NCBI GenBank assembly: GCA_034435315.1
Contig: DAOTYB010000288.1
Span: 1-25,162, forward strand
Source: VGOB01 sp034435315
Lineage (GTDB): Bacteria > Chloroflexota > Anaerolineae > UBA4142
Length of the DNA: 25,162 nt
Direction of reading: 5' to 3'
Part shown: positions 12,263 to 22,229 of the stretch, one piece after another
How positions within the stretch are numbered: the first letter of the stretch is position 1
Layout: every line of letters starts with the position of its first letter
Program-made: the position numbers and the translations under genes
Notes under the pieces: generated by a model
The model's database searches: none
The model's input: the letters and a program-made list of their open reading frames with translations, nothing else
What the model was told of the DNA's origin: nothing

Positions 12263-13621
12263 CCCTTTGAACGCCAGGACATGCCCTATCGCCCGAAACA
12301 AAATCCACACATCGAGTCCCAACGACTGGTGCTTGATGTAGTACAAATCGTACTCCACGCGCAAGCGCGCGTCTTCGACGCTGTCCACGTAATCCGCGTG
12401 CGCGATCGCCCAACCCGCCAGACCTGGTTTGACCGCGTGACGCAGACGATAGAACGGAATTTGCTTTTCCAGTTGCGCGACAAATTCGGGACGTTCGGGA
12501 CGCGGACCGACGATGCTCATCTCGCCGCGCAACACATTCCAGAATTGCGGCACCTCGTCCAGATGCAAACGCCGCAAAATTTTTCCGACGCGCGTCACGC
12601 GCGGATCGTTGCGCGCTGCCCATACCGCTTGACCATTTGGCTCGGCATCGCGCACCATCGTGCGCAACTTGAGCACGCGGAAGAGGCGTCCCCCCTGCCC
12701 CACGCGCGGTTGCGCGTAAAAAACCGCGCCCGGCGAATCGAGTTTGATCGCCAGTGCGAGGAATGGCAGCATCAACGCAAACACACTCAGACCGATGAGC
12801 GCGATCGTCACATCGAACACGCGCTTGAGCGCGCCATACAAACCATCGCTCGACGCGTGACGGAGCGGCAGCGCCACGTACCAACTATCGCCGATGTAAC
12901 GCACCGGCACGCGCCCCGTCACCTCTTCGTACACCAGCGGCATCGGCACAATGTCCATGCCCAGTTCTTGCGCGTCGAGTAACGCCGCGAACAAATCATC
13001 AGAGAGCGAGCGTGTGACAGCCAGGATGATTTCGGCGACGCGATGTTCCTGAACGAGGCGCGTCAAATCGGCGCGCGTGCCCAGCACGGTCAGCCCTTCG
13101 ATGCGCTGTCCCTGCTTTGCCGCGTCATCGTCCACAAAACCGATGACGTCATAGTGCGTTTGAAATTGCGAGCGAATCACGCGCGCGATCTCGCGCCCCG
13201 CCTCTCCCGCGCCGACAATCAGCGCGCGACGACGGAATGGCGCAACGCGAATGTACGCGCCGCGCCACAGCGCGATCAACGTCATCGCCGCGATGCCGTG
13301 ATAGACGACGATGCCGCGCGGCAATTCGGTGGGCATCGAAAAAAAGATGAGGAGGTAGGCAACGAGGACGAGCAAAAAAGTTTGCGCGAGCGCGCGCATC
13401 GTCGCGCGCAGTTGCGCCACGATGCGTAAATCGTACAAGCCGCTCAGGTACTCAAAGCAAAGCCAGAGTATCGAGAACAGCCCAAACCAGTACGCCTGCG
13501 TCGTGAGTAGATCGCGCAAATCCTTATCGCCGCGTAATGCCCACACCGCCAGCGCAATCACCACCGCCGCATTGACGAACAGCAAATCAATCAGCGCAAG
13601 AACAAGACGTCGTTGTTTCAT
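12257..13621 (-). CDS. Polyprenyl-phosphate sugar-1-P transferase (WbaP/WcaJ-like), copy 1
   Basis: This 454-residue bitopic enzyme transfers hexose-1-phosphate from a nucleotide sugar to undecaprenyl phosphate, starting the repeat unit. Four to five N-terminal membrane helices (about 7-122), a Rossmann-like domain with 'ALIVGAGEAGREIARVI' (133-149), and the catalytic PGT domain (about 262-454) with one re-entrant helix are all present. Motifs include 'KLRTM' (318-322), 'NDPRVTRVGKILRR' (338-351), catalytic Asp355-Glu356 in 'HLDEVPQFWNVLRGEMS', and 'VGPRP'. This copy looks fully active. The ATG at 13621 follows a 7-unit array with no Shine-Dalgarno. Confidence 0.93.
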   Translation of the reverse strand: MKQRRLVLALIDLLFVNAAVVIALAVWALRGDKDLRDLLTTQAYWFGLFSILWLCFEYLSGLYDLRIVAQLRATMRALAQTFLLVLVAYLLIFFSMPTELPRGIVVYHGIAAMTLIALWRGAYIRVAPFRRRALIVGAGEAGREIARVIRSQFQTHYDVIGFVDDDAAKQGQRIEGLTVLGTRADLTRLVQEHRVAEIILAVTRSLSDDLFAALLDAQELGMDIVPMPLVYEEVTGRVPVRYIGDSWYVALPLRHASSDGLYGALKRVFDVTIALIGLSVFALMLPFLALAIKLDSPGAVFYAQPRVGQGGRLFRVLKLRTMVRDAEPNGQAVWAARNDPRVTRVGKILRRLHLDEVPQFWNVLRGEMSIVGPRPERPEFVAQLEKQIPFYRLRHAVKPGLAGWAIAHADYVDSVEDARLRVEYDLYYIKHQSLGLDVWILFRAIGHVLAFKGR

Positions 13622-13624
13622 TTA

Positions 13625-13673
13625 GGTTTCAAGTTTCAGGTTGCAAGTTGCAGGTTTCAGGTTTCAAGTTTTG
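13625..13673. repeat. Heptamer array forming the PGT leader
   Basis: Seven in-register units (GGTTTCA, AGTTTCA, GGTTGCA, AGTTGCA, GGTTTCA, GGTTTCA, AGTTTTG) end 3 bases before the ATG of copy 1. It replaces any ribosome site. Confidence 0.92.
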
Positions 13674-13696
13674 TGCTTCGTGTATACAAGACCCCG

Positions 13697-13766
13697 CACC
13701 TGCCTCCTGCCTCCAGCCACCCGCCTCCTGCCTCTCGCCTCCCGCCTCCCGCCTCCTGCCTACTGA
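13697..13766. repeat. Heptamer array at GT2 3' end
   Basis: Ten in-register units (CACCTGC, CTCCTGC, CTCCAGC, CACCCGC, CTCCTGC, CTCTCGC, CTCCCGC twice, CTCCTGC, CTACTGA). The last unit supplies the TAG stop (13760-13762) of the GT2 gene. On the transcript it reads as repeated GGAGGC, i.e. ribosome-site-like, but too far from the next ATG to be used. Confidence 0.92.
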
Positions 13767-14749
13767 TGACTCACACGCGCGCGCACCATCCCCAGCGCCA
13801 CGCCCAGCGCGCCCGCGAACGCGGCGAGCGCGGTGAAGAACGGTGACAGCATCACGACGAGCGGATCGCGTTTGACATAGCGCGCAATGAACGGCAAGGT
13901 CGTGACGATGAACACAAGCGCGCTCAGCGCGACAAGCCACAGCGCCTCGCGCCAGACCAACGATGCGACAAACCAACCAAGCAACAAACCAACGAGCAAA
14001 CCTTGTATCTTTTGCGTTTGCGGTGTGCGCGAATCGGCAACGAGTTTGCGCGGATGCCGCGCGTACACCTGTGCACGCCAGAACGCGTAAACGAACTTGC
14101 GCCGCACGTACTCGAGTAACGATTCGGGATGCGGGTGATACACAACCGCTTCGGCGGCAAACGCCATCTTGTAACCGCGCTCGGAGAGACGATACGACAA
14201 ATCCACATCTTCAGCATCCGAGAGGCGCGTGTCGAATCCGCCCTCGCGCAAAAACACCTCGCGCCGATACGCCGCTGTGCCGCTATCCACAAAGTCAATG
14301 TAGCGCAACGCGCGCTCGTTGTCGTAACGATAATCGAATTCGAGTTGAATGAAACGCGGCACAATGCCGCGCTGGTGGGTGCGCTTCATCCCACACGCGC
14401 CAACGATTTCCGCATCGGCGAACGGCGCGAGCATCGCGCGGCGCCAGTTGCGTTCGGGGACGCAGTCCGCATCGAGAAACAAGACGATTTCACCGCGCGC
14501 GCGCGCCGCGCCCAGATTGCGCGCTGCTGCTGCGCCACGATTCGGCGTCAGCACGCGCGCGCCACGCGGCTCGGCGAGCGCGCGCGTCGTTTCGTACGAC
14601 GCTTCGTCCACGACGACAATCACCTCATCGTCCGGCAACAGTTGCGCGCGCAGCGCGTCCAGGCACGCGCCCAGCGTCGCCTGCGCGCGATACGCCGGTA
14701 TCACAATCGAAACGCGCGTTCGTCCTTCGTCCTTCGTCCTTTGGCTCAT
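13760..14749 (-). CDS. Membrane-anchored GT2 glycosyltransferase
   Basis: This 329-residue protein joins a GT-A domain (about 11-225) to two to three C-terminal membrane helices (about 250-318). It shows 'SIVIPAYRAQATLGACL' (14-30), 'DEVIVVVDEAS' (41-51), the metal-binding DAD (93-95), and the acceptor/leaving-group motif 'DAEDVDLSYRLSERGYK'. Such enzymes (ArnC/GtrB/cellulose-synthase-like relatives) use polyprenyl-linked or glycan acceptors at the inner membrane face. I choose the ATG at 14749; the first ten residues come from two arrays, and the annotated longer frame (to 14788) would be pure repeat. It overlaps nothing: the upstream stop is at 14754. Confidence 0.88.
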   Translation of the reverse strand: MSQRTKDEGRTRVSIVIPAYRAQATLGACLDALRAQLLPDDEVIVVVDEASYETTRALAEPRGARVLTPNRGAAAARNLGAARARGEIVLFLDADCVPERNWRRAMLAPFADAEIVGACGMKRTHQRGIVPRFIQLEFDYRYDNERALRYIDFVDSGTAAYRREVFLREGGFDTRLSDAEDVDLSYRLSERGYKMAFAAEAVVYHPHPESLLEYVRRKFVYAFWRAQVYARHPRKLVADSRTPQTQKIQGLLVGLLLGWFVASLVWREALWLVALSALVFIVTTLPFIARYVKRDPLVVMLSPFFTALAAFAGALGVALGMVRARVSHQ

Positions 14750-14753
14750 TGGC

Positions 14754-17173
<2,420 letters not shown>

Positions 17174-17177
<4 letters not shown>

Positions 17178-17725
17178 ACCTCGCCTCGCAAAATTTGCTC
17201 GACTGCGCCCAGGAGATCGTCGGCGACGGGGTGGTGGTGATTGTTCGCGCGCATCTCGGCGTACTGTTCGCGGCCGCGTCCGGTCAGCACCAGAATCGGC
17301 CGCGCGCCAATCGCGAGCGCGGCGGCGACATCCGAAAACGCATCGCCGATGACGAACGAGCGCGCGAAATCAATCGCAAAATCGCGCGCGGCAGCGAGGA
17401 ACAAGCCGGGGCGCGGCTTGCGGCACGCGCACTTGTCGTCGGGATGATGCGGACAAAAATAGATGGCGTCAATGCGTCCGCCCGCGCGCGTCACTTCGGC
17501 AATCATCTGCGCGTGAATCGCGCGCACCGTCTCTTCCGTGACCAGTCCACGCGCAATCGCCGATTGATTCGTCGTGACGATGACGAGAAAATCGCTCGCG
17601 GCAAGTTTCTGGAGCGCGGTGAGCGCGTTCGGCAAAAAAACAAATTCGTCCCACGACTTGACGTGATCGGGACGATTGACATTGATGACGCCGTCACGGT
17701 CGAGAAAAATAGCGCGTTGTCCCAT
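17174..17725 (-). CDS. gmhB: D-glycero-D-manno-heptose-1,7-bisphosphate phosphatase (GmhB)
   Basis: This 183-residue HAD phosphatase has 'FLDRDGVIN' with nucleophile Asp9 and acid Asp11, 'VTTNQSAIARG' (50-60), the zinc loop CPHH...CACRKP (C91, H93, C99, C101), and 'VIGDAFSD' (125-132). The zinc loop and length match GmhB, which removes the C7 phosphate of heptose bisphosphate. Together with hddA at 19241 it indicates the nucleotide-activated heptose route; GmhA and HddC are not in the window. The ATG at 17725 is preceded by a repeat array with no clear ribosome site. Its stop overlaps the next gene by 4 bases. HisB-N phosphatase is the main alternative, less likely in this context. Confidence 0.92.
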
Positions 17726-17730
17726 ACTCT

Positions 17731-17821
17731 CGATTTTCGATTTTCGATTTGTGATTTGCGATTTGCAAAATCAGCGTGTCAGGCAATGAATCGAAAATTG
17801 CAAATCCAAAAGCGAAAATCA
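17731..17821. repeat. Mirrored heptamer array with 32-bp imperfect stem
   Basis: Five units of CGATTTT/CGATTTG (17731-17765) and four of the inverse sense (TCGAAAA, TTGCAAA, TCCAAAA, GCGAAAA; 17791-17818). Arms 17732-17763 and 17789-17820 pair at 27 of 32 positions around a 25-base loop. The right arm contains the TGA of the upstream gene (17819-17821). Confidence 0.93.
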
Positions 17822-19198
17822 CCTTTTCGTCACCGGTCGCACGCCTTCCAGCAATCGCAGCGCGGTCTGCAACAAAATTTGCAAGTCCAGCCAGATCGTC
17901 CAGTTGCGAATGTAGTACAAATCCAGCCGAATCTCGTCTTCGAGTGTCAACACCTCGCGCGCGCCCACGACCCAGGGTCCGGTAAAACCGGGCTTGACGG
18001 CGAGCAAGGTGGGCAACCACTCTTGATACACCGCCGCGCGCGCGACCGGAATCGGACGCGGACCGACGAGACTCATCTCGCCGCGCAGAATGTTGATGAA
18101 CTGCGGCAACTTGTCCAGCCCCAGACGATACAGCCACCACGCCAGCGGATAATCTACCGTGCGCCGCGCGGGATCGGCATAGTGCGTGCGAAACTTCCAC
18201 GTGGTAAATGGTTTTTGATGCGCGCCCAGAACGTGATACGGTTCAAAGACGGAACCGGGCGCGACAATTTTGACGAACAGCATCGTCACAAGCAACAGCG
18301 GACTGACCAGAACGAGCGCGAGGAGACTCGCGCCATAGTCCAGCACACTCTTCAACAGCGCGTCCACGCCCGTGATGCGATTCTTTTCGATGGCAAGGAG
18401 CGGCACAAATCCATCGTTACTCACACGCACGCCCGTCGCCAGAATCTCGTAAAATCCCGGCGAAAGTTTGAGATCGAGATCATTCAAGGTCGAGTGGGCT
18501 TGGGTGATGATCTCCATGAAACTTTCCCAGGCGATCGCGCCCTGCACCACAATCGCTTCACGCGCGCCGGTCGCGCGCGCCATCGCGGCGAGCGCGGTCG
18601 GACGATCGAGCACGCGCAAATCGTCGAGGACGCGCGTGTCGGTGGGCAAATAATCGTCCAGAAAGCCAACGACCTGCACGCCCGAATGTGTTGCCGGCGT
18701 CAGTTGACGCGCAATCGCTTTGGCGTGTTCGTTCGCGCCGACGATGAGCGCGCGCGTCAACCAGTAACCGCGTCGGCGCGCCCAGCGCACGATGCGCCGA
18801 ATCGCAAAGCGCGTCGCGCTCGTGAAGAGAATCGCCAGAAACCAGCAGAGAATCAGCCAACTGCGCGACACGCTCAGGTTCGGCTCGAAGAAACTCAACA
18901 CGACGAGAACGAGAATACCGAGCGAACACGCGATTACAATTTTGCCATACTCTTGCAGACCATTGAGCGTGTAACGACGATCGTACAAACGATTGAACGC
19001 GAAAATCAACAACCACAGTGGCACCGCCGCCGGAATGACGATTTGATAGCGCTCGGTGATGGGCACCAATTTTTCGATGAGTGGCAACCAATCAAAGTTG
19101 TAGCGCACATCGTACGCGACATTGAGCGCGGCATAAATCGCCAGCGCGTCACTGACTAACCAGAGCGTGAGTAAAAGCAGAAATTCTTTGCGTTGCAT
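17819..19198 (-). CDS. Polyprenyl-phosphate sugar-1-P transferase-like, copy 2 (altered dyad)
   Basis: This 459-residue protein has the full WbaP-type plan: N-terminal membrane helices (about 5-135), Rossmann-like domain ('ALIVGANEHAKAIARQL', 150-166) and C-terminal PGT domain (about 285-459). But the catalytic dyad Asp-Glu is Asp362-Lys363 ('GLDKLPQFINILRGEMS'), 'KFRTM' is 'KFRTHY', and the 'DPRxTRxG' segment is missing. 'SLVGPRP' remains. It is probably inactive or altered as a phosphoglycosyl transferase, while still resembling an enzyme in the membrane. The ATG at 19198 follows a repeat array directly with no ribosome site. It lies between hddA and gmhB. Confidence 0.88.
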   Translation of the reverse strand: MQRKEFLLLLTLWLVSDALAIYAALNVAYDVRYNFDWLPLIEKLVPITERYQIVIPAAVPLWLLIFAFNRLYDRRYTLNGLQEYGKIVIACSLGILVLVVLSFFEPNLSVSRSWLILCWFLAILFTSATRFAIRRIVRWARRRGYWLTRALIVGANEHAKAIARQLTPATHSGVQVVGFLDDYLPTDTRVLDDLRVLDRPTALAAMARATGAREAIVVQGAIAWESFMEIITQAHSTLNDLDLKLSPGFYEILATGVRVSNDGFVPLLAIEKNRITGVDALLKSVLDYGASLLALVLVSPLLLVTMLFVKIVAPGSVFEPYHVLGAHQKPFTTWKFRTHYADPARRTVDYPLAWWLYRLGLDKLPQFINILRGEMSLVGPRPIPVARAAVYQEWLPTLLAVKPGFTGPWVVGAREVLTLEDEIRLDLYYIRNWTIWLDLQILLQTALRLLEGVRPVTKR

Positions 19199-19206
19199 TG
19201 GAACAC

Positions 19207-19253
19207 AAAATACGCAATACGCACTATGCCATACTGCGTATTACGTATTGCGT
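19207..19253. repeat. Mirrored heptamer array (near-palindrome)
   Basis: AATACGC units (19209-19222) pass into GTATTAC/GTATTGC units. Arms 19211-19228 and 19230-19247 pair at 16 of 18 positions with a single central base. It fills the hddA/PGT gap and encodes the last three hddA residues and its TAA (19241-19243). Confidence 0.9.
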
Positions 19254-20293
19254 GGCGCGTAAGGCGCGGTATTCTCCACAAGGCGCAACCCCGCGTTCAC
19301 GAGCACGCGCGCGCCTTCGGTCTCAAAGCGAAAATCCATTCGGCGCAGTCCTTTGCTTTCGAGCGCGCGCGTCACAGCGATTTGATGCGGTGGCTCGCAG
19401 TACAACATCAAAAAGCCGCCGCCGCCCGCGCCGGTCACCTTGCCGCCGCGCGCGCCATTTTGCAGCGCGAGGTCGTAGCACTCGTCAATGAGGGGCGTGG
19501 AAACGCCGCGCGCGAATTTCTTTTTGTTCTGCCACGCGCGATCGAGCAGCGCGCCGAATTGCGCGAGATCGCCGCGCTCGAGCAGCGCTTTCACCTCGAA
19601 CGCCATGTCTTTGACGGCGTGCAGCGCTTGAATCACCTGCGGGTCGTCTTGCTCCGACGATGCTTTCTGCGCGCGCAGAATCGTCGCGGCGTCGCGCGTC
19701 GCGCCGGTGAAAAAGAGGAGCAAGTTGCGCTCCAGTTCGCGGCGCGTTTCGGGCGCGAGGCACAGCGGCTCGACTGTGACACCCTCGCGCGAAAATTGAA
19801 TGAGATTCAAGCCACCGAACGCCGCGGCGTACTGATCCTGCTTGCCAATCGGCTCGCCCAGTTTTTCGATTTCGATGTAACACGCAAGTTCGGCGATTTG
19901 TTGTTTGGAGAGCATCAAGCCGCGCGCGGTCGTTACCGCTTTGATGATCGCGACGGCGACCGTGCTGGACGAACCGAGGCCGGTGCCCGGCGGAATCTCC
20001 GATGCCAGAAACATCGAAACGCCGCGCGTCAATCCAAAGTGATGCAAAATCGCGCGCGGCAAACTCAAATCGCCATCAAAGAGCATCGGCGTATCCGCGT
20101 CGTGGCGATAGAACGTGCGATAATCGGACGACGTGATTTGAATCGCCTCGTCCGCGCTCACGTTCAGGAAAACGTAAAAGTATTTGTCAATGCTGGTGCT
20201 GACGACGGCACCGCCATAGCGCGTATAGTACGCCGGCAAATCCGTCCCGCCTCCAGCAAACGAAATGCGAACGGGTGCGCGTGTAATCAACAT
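19241..20293 (-). CDS. hddA: D-glycero-D-manno-heptose 7-phosphate kinase (HddA-like GHMP kinase)
   Basis: This 350-residue GHMP-fold kinase begins 'TRAPVRISFAGGGTDLPAYY' (4-23), typical of HddA and related heptose/fucose kinases. The ATP loop 'PPGTGLGSSST' (101-111) and C-terminal 'VTGAGGGGFLML' are intact. HddA phosphorylates heptose 7-phosphate at C1 (alpha), after which GmhB removes the C7 phosphate, leading to GDP-heptose. A fucokinase/L-threose-type kinase is the alternative, but gmhB nearby favours heptose. The ATG at 20293 has no visible Shine-Dalgarno. Its last codons and stop lie in a mirrored array. Confidence 0.9.
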   Translation of the reverse strand: MLITRAPVRISFAGGGTDLPAYYTRYGGAVVSTSIDKYFYVFLNVSADEAIQITSSDYRTFYRHDADTPMLFDGDLSLPRAILHHFGLTRGVSMFLASEIPPGTGLGSSSTVAVAIIKAVTTARGLMLSKQQIAELACYIEIEKLGEPIGKQDQYAAAFGGLNLIQFSREGVTVEPLCLAPETRRELERNLLLFFTGATRDAATILRAQKASSEQDDPQVIQALHAVKDMAFEVKALLERGDLAQFGALLDRAWQNKKKFARGVSTPLIDECYDLALQNGARGGKVTGAGGGGFLMLYCEPPHQIAVTRALESKGLRRMDFRFETEGARVLVNAGLRLVENTAPYAPRNT

Positions 20294-20320
20294 GATTTTA
20301 GATTGCCGGTCGAAAAATTG

Positions 20321-20368
20321 GGTGATTGGGTGACGTGGTGATTGGGTGATTAGGTGATTTGGTGATTC
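20321..20368. repeat. 8-base array upstream of hddA
   Basis: Six in-register 8-base units: GGTGATTG, GGTGACGT, GGTGATTG, GGTGATTA, GGTGATTT, GGTGATTC. It occupies the SDR/hddA gap, 27 bases before the hddA ATG on the transcript. Confidence 0.92.
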
Positions 20369-20377
20369 AGCATCCTC

Positions 20378-20436
20378 GGCACATTTGGCACGTTTGGCAC
20401 ATTGGGCTCATTGGCACATTGGCTCATTGACTCATC
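20378..20436. repeat. 8-9-base array at SDR 3' end
   Basis: Units GGCACATTT, GGCACGTTT, GGCACATTG (9 bases) then GGCTCATT, GGCACATT, GGCTCATT, GACTCATC (8 bases). The words match those at 14743-14799. It encodes the last residues (Met-Ser-Gln) and TGA (20424-20426) of the SDR gene. Confidence 0.92.
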
Positions 20437-21542
20437 GCCTCGCGAATCGTTCCCCGCGCCAGCATCTCGCGCTCGGCGTCGGCGTAGTAATCGCGCGCAT
20501 CGGGTTGCGCGGCTGCCCACGCGATATACTCGTCCACAATGTCCTCGAACGGGACGCGCGGTTCCCAGCCGAGCGCGCGCAGTTTGCTGATGTCGGAAAC
20601 GATGTGGCGCGTGTCGCCAAATCGGAATTGCCCGGGAATTTGCGGCGCAATGTCCTTGCCCATTCGCCGCGCGATGAGACGCGCATACTCCAGCACCGAG
20701 ATCGCGCGTCCGCCACCGACGTTGAAAGCCTGATAATCGGCGCGCGCGTCGTTCAGCACAAGGAGATTTGCGCGCGCGACATCGTGCACCGAAACATAAT
20801 CGCGCAACTGTTGTCCGTCCTCGTAACACACAGGCGCGCGATTGTTGAGCAAGCGCGTGGTGAAAATTCGCAAGACGCCCGAGTACGCATTGCGGAATGA
20901 TTGGCGCGGACCCTGCACAATCGAGTAGCGCATCGCGACGCTGGGGATGTGGTAGCGCTGACCCAGATTCAGCGCGATCATCTCTTGCGTGTATTTCGAC
21001 ATTGCGTACTGATTGTGCGGATGGACGCGCGCCTCGTCGGTGATGCGCATCGTCAGCGTGCCACCGCAGACGGGACAGCGCGGCTCCCACTCGCGCCGCA
21101 GCAATTGTTCGAGCGGGCGCAACGGCGGGTACTGCACGCCATCGCGCGCACATTCGTACTTGCCTTCGCCGTACGTCGCCTGAGAACTTGCGACGACAAT
21201 TTTCTGAATCGGCAATTTCTTCTCGACGATGATTTCGTACAGCAGCGCGGTGCCGACCGTGTTGACGTGAAAGAATTTGGAAAAATCGGTGAGGTAATCT
21301 TGATACGCGGCAAAGTGGAACACCGCGTCCACACCATCGAGCGCGCGCTCGAGCGCGGCGCGGTCGCGCACATCGCCCAAAATAAATTCCGCCTCGCGCG
21401 GAACATAGTCGGGAATCTTGCCGGCGATATGCACCGGCGGAGTGAGGTTATCGAGAATGCGAACCGAATGTCCGTGTTGCAGCAGCAGGTCAACCGTATG
21501 CGAACCAATGAACCCTGCGCCACCTGTAACGAGAATGTGCAT
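20424..21542 (-). CDS. Extended SDR sugar epimerase with Cys insert
   Basis: This 372-residue extended SDR acts on a nucleotide sugar. The NAD motif GGAGFIGS (7-14), the 'VVASSQATYGEGK' catalytic Ser region (116-128), and Tyr179-x3-Lys183 are all present. A 45-residue insert between Ser and Tyr carries C131, C156 and C159 ('YECARDG', 'RCPVCGG'), as in the dTDP-L-rhamnose 4-epimerase-like group, so a dTDP-6-deoxyhexose C4 epimerase is my best guess; UDP-sugar epimerases are the alternative. The ATG at 21542 has CAGGA about 8 bases upstream. The last three residues and stop are array-derived. Confidence 0.85.
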   Translation of the reverse strand: MHILVTGGAGFIGSHTVDLLLQHGHSVRILDNLTPPVHIAGKIPDYVPREAEFILGDVRDRAALERALDGVDAVFHFAAYQDYLTDFSKFFHVNTVGTALLYEIIVEKKLPIQKIVVASSQATYGEGKYECARDGVQYPPLRPLEQLLRREWEPRCPVCGGTLTMRITDEARVHPHNQYAMSKYTQEMIALNLGQRYHIPSVAMRYSIVQGPRQSFRNAYSGVLRIFTTRLLNNRAPVCYEDGQQLRDYVSVHDVARANLLVLNDARADYQAFNVGGGRAISVLEYARLIARRMGKDIAPQIPGQFRFGDTRHIVSDISKLRALGWEPRVPFEDIVDEYIAWAAAQPDARDYYADAEREMLARGTIREAMSQ

Positions 21543-21558
21543 TGTGAGTCCTGAGGCA

Positions 21559-21614
21559 TACGCCCTACGCAGTACGCAGTATTACGTAGTGCGTAGTGCG
21601 TAGTGCGTAATGCG
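21559..21614. repeat. Eight-unit mirrored heptamer array
   Basis: Units run in register: TACGCCC, TACGCAG, TACGCAG, TATTACG, TAGTGCG three times, TAATGCG. Arms 21559-21581 and 21587-21609 pair at 20 of 23 positions around TTACG. The upstream gene's TAA (21615-21617) is immediately next to it. Confidence 0.94.
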
Positions 21615-22229
21615 TTAGTAATTTTTTCCGGTGATTACCAGCCACGCGGTCTGGAACAAAATTTTAAGGTCGAGCCAGAGTGACCAGTGATCAATGTATT
21701 CAAAATCGAGTCGGAGCCACTCGTGCCAATCGTTGGGCTTGCCACGCACCTGCCACAAGCACGTCATTCCCGGTTTCACCGTCAGTTTGCGCTTTTGCCA
21801 TTCTTCGAACTGCGCGTACTCGCTCACAAGCGGCGGGCGCGGTCCCACCAGACTCATATCGCCTTTGAGCACACTCCACAGTTGCGGCAACTCGTCGAGC
21901 GAGTACTTGCGCAAGATCTTGCCAATGGGTGTCACGCGCGGATCGTCTTTCAGTTTAAAGACAGGACCGCCACTCATCTCGTTGCGATTTAACAATTCGT
22001 GCTTGCGCCGATCCGCGTCCACCACCATCGTGCGAAACTTGTAGCCGATGAACGGGCGTCCGCCCTGTCCGACGACGCGCCACTCGTACAAGACTGGCGC
22101 GCCGCTGGTGAGGCGAATCGCTAGCGCGATGAGTAGCAAAAGCGGCGAAAAGATAACAAGCAGCGCGGCGGCAACAACGATGTCGAACAATCGCTTGAAC
22201 AGCCGCTCGATGTGTCTAGCGTTGGTCAT
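21615..22229 (-). CDS. Short polyprenyl-phosphate sugar-1-P transferase (PglC-like), copy 3
   Basis: This 204-residue protein is a minimal monotopic PGT: one N-terminal re-entrant helix (about 18-40), 'VVGQGGRPFIGYKFRTMV' (52-69), 'DDPRVTPIGKILRKYS' (95-110), catalytic Asp112-Glu113 in 'LDELPQLWSVLKGDMS', and 'LVGPRPP'. It has no Rossmann domain. It should transfer a sugar-1-phosphate to undecaprenyl phosphate. I choose the ATG at 22229; the upstream 36 codons lie in the GT4 gene and are not family-like. It overlaps the GT4 stop by 14 bases. It is the third PGT in the cluster, and like copy 1 its active site is intact. Confidence 0.92.
   Translation of the reverse strand: MTNARHIERLFKRLFDIVVAAALLVIFSPLLLLIALAIRLTSGAPVLYEWRVVGQGGRPFIGYKFRTMVVDADRRKHELLNRNEMSGGPVFKLKDDPRVTPIGKILRKYSLDELPQLWSVLKGDMSLVGPRPPLVSEYAQFEEWQKRKLTVKPGMTCLWQVRGKPNDWHEWLRLDFEYIDHWSLWLDLKILFQTAWLVITGKNY

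Noticed and set aside
19193..20341. Plus-strand open frame (382 codons)
   Set aside because: Antisense to hddA, whose motifs are unmistakable; the translation is Arg/Ala-rich with no domain.
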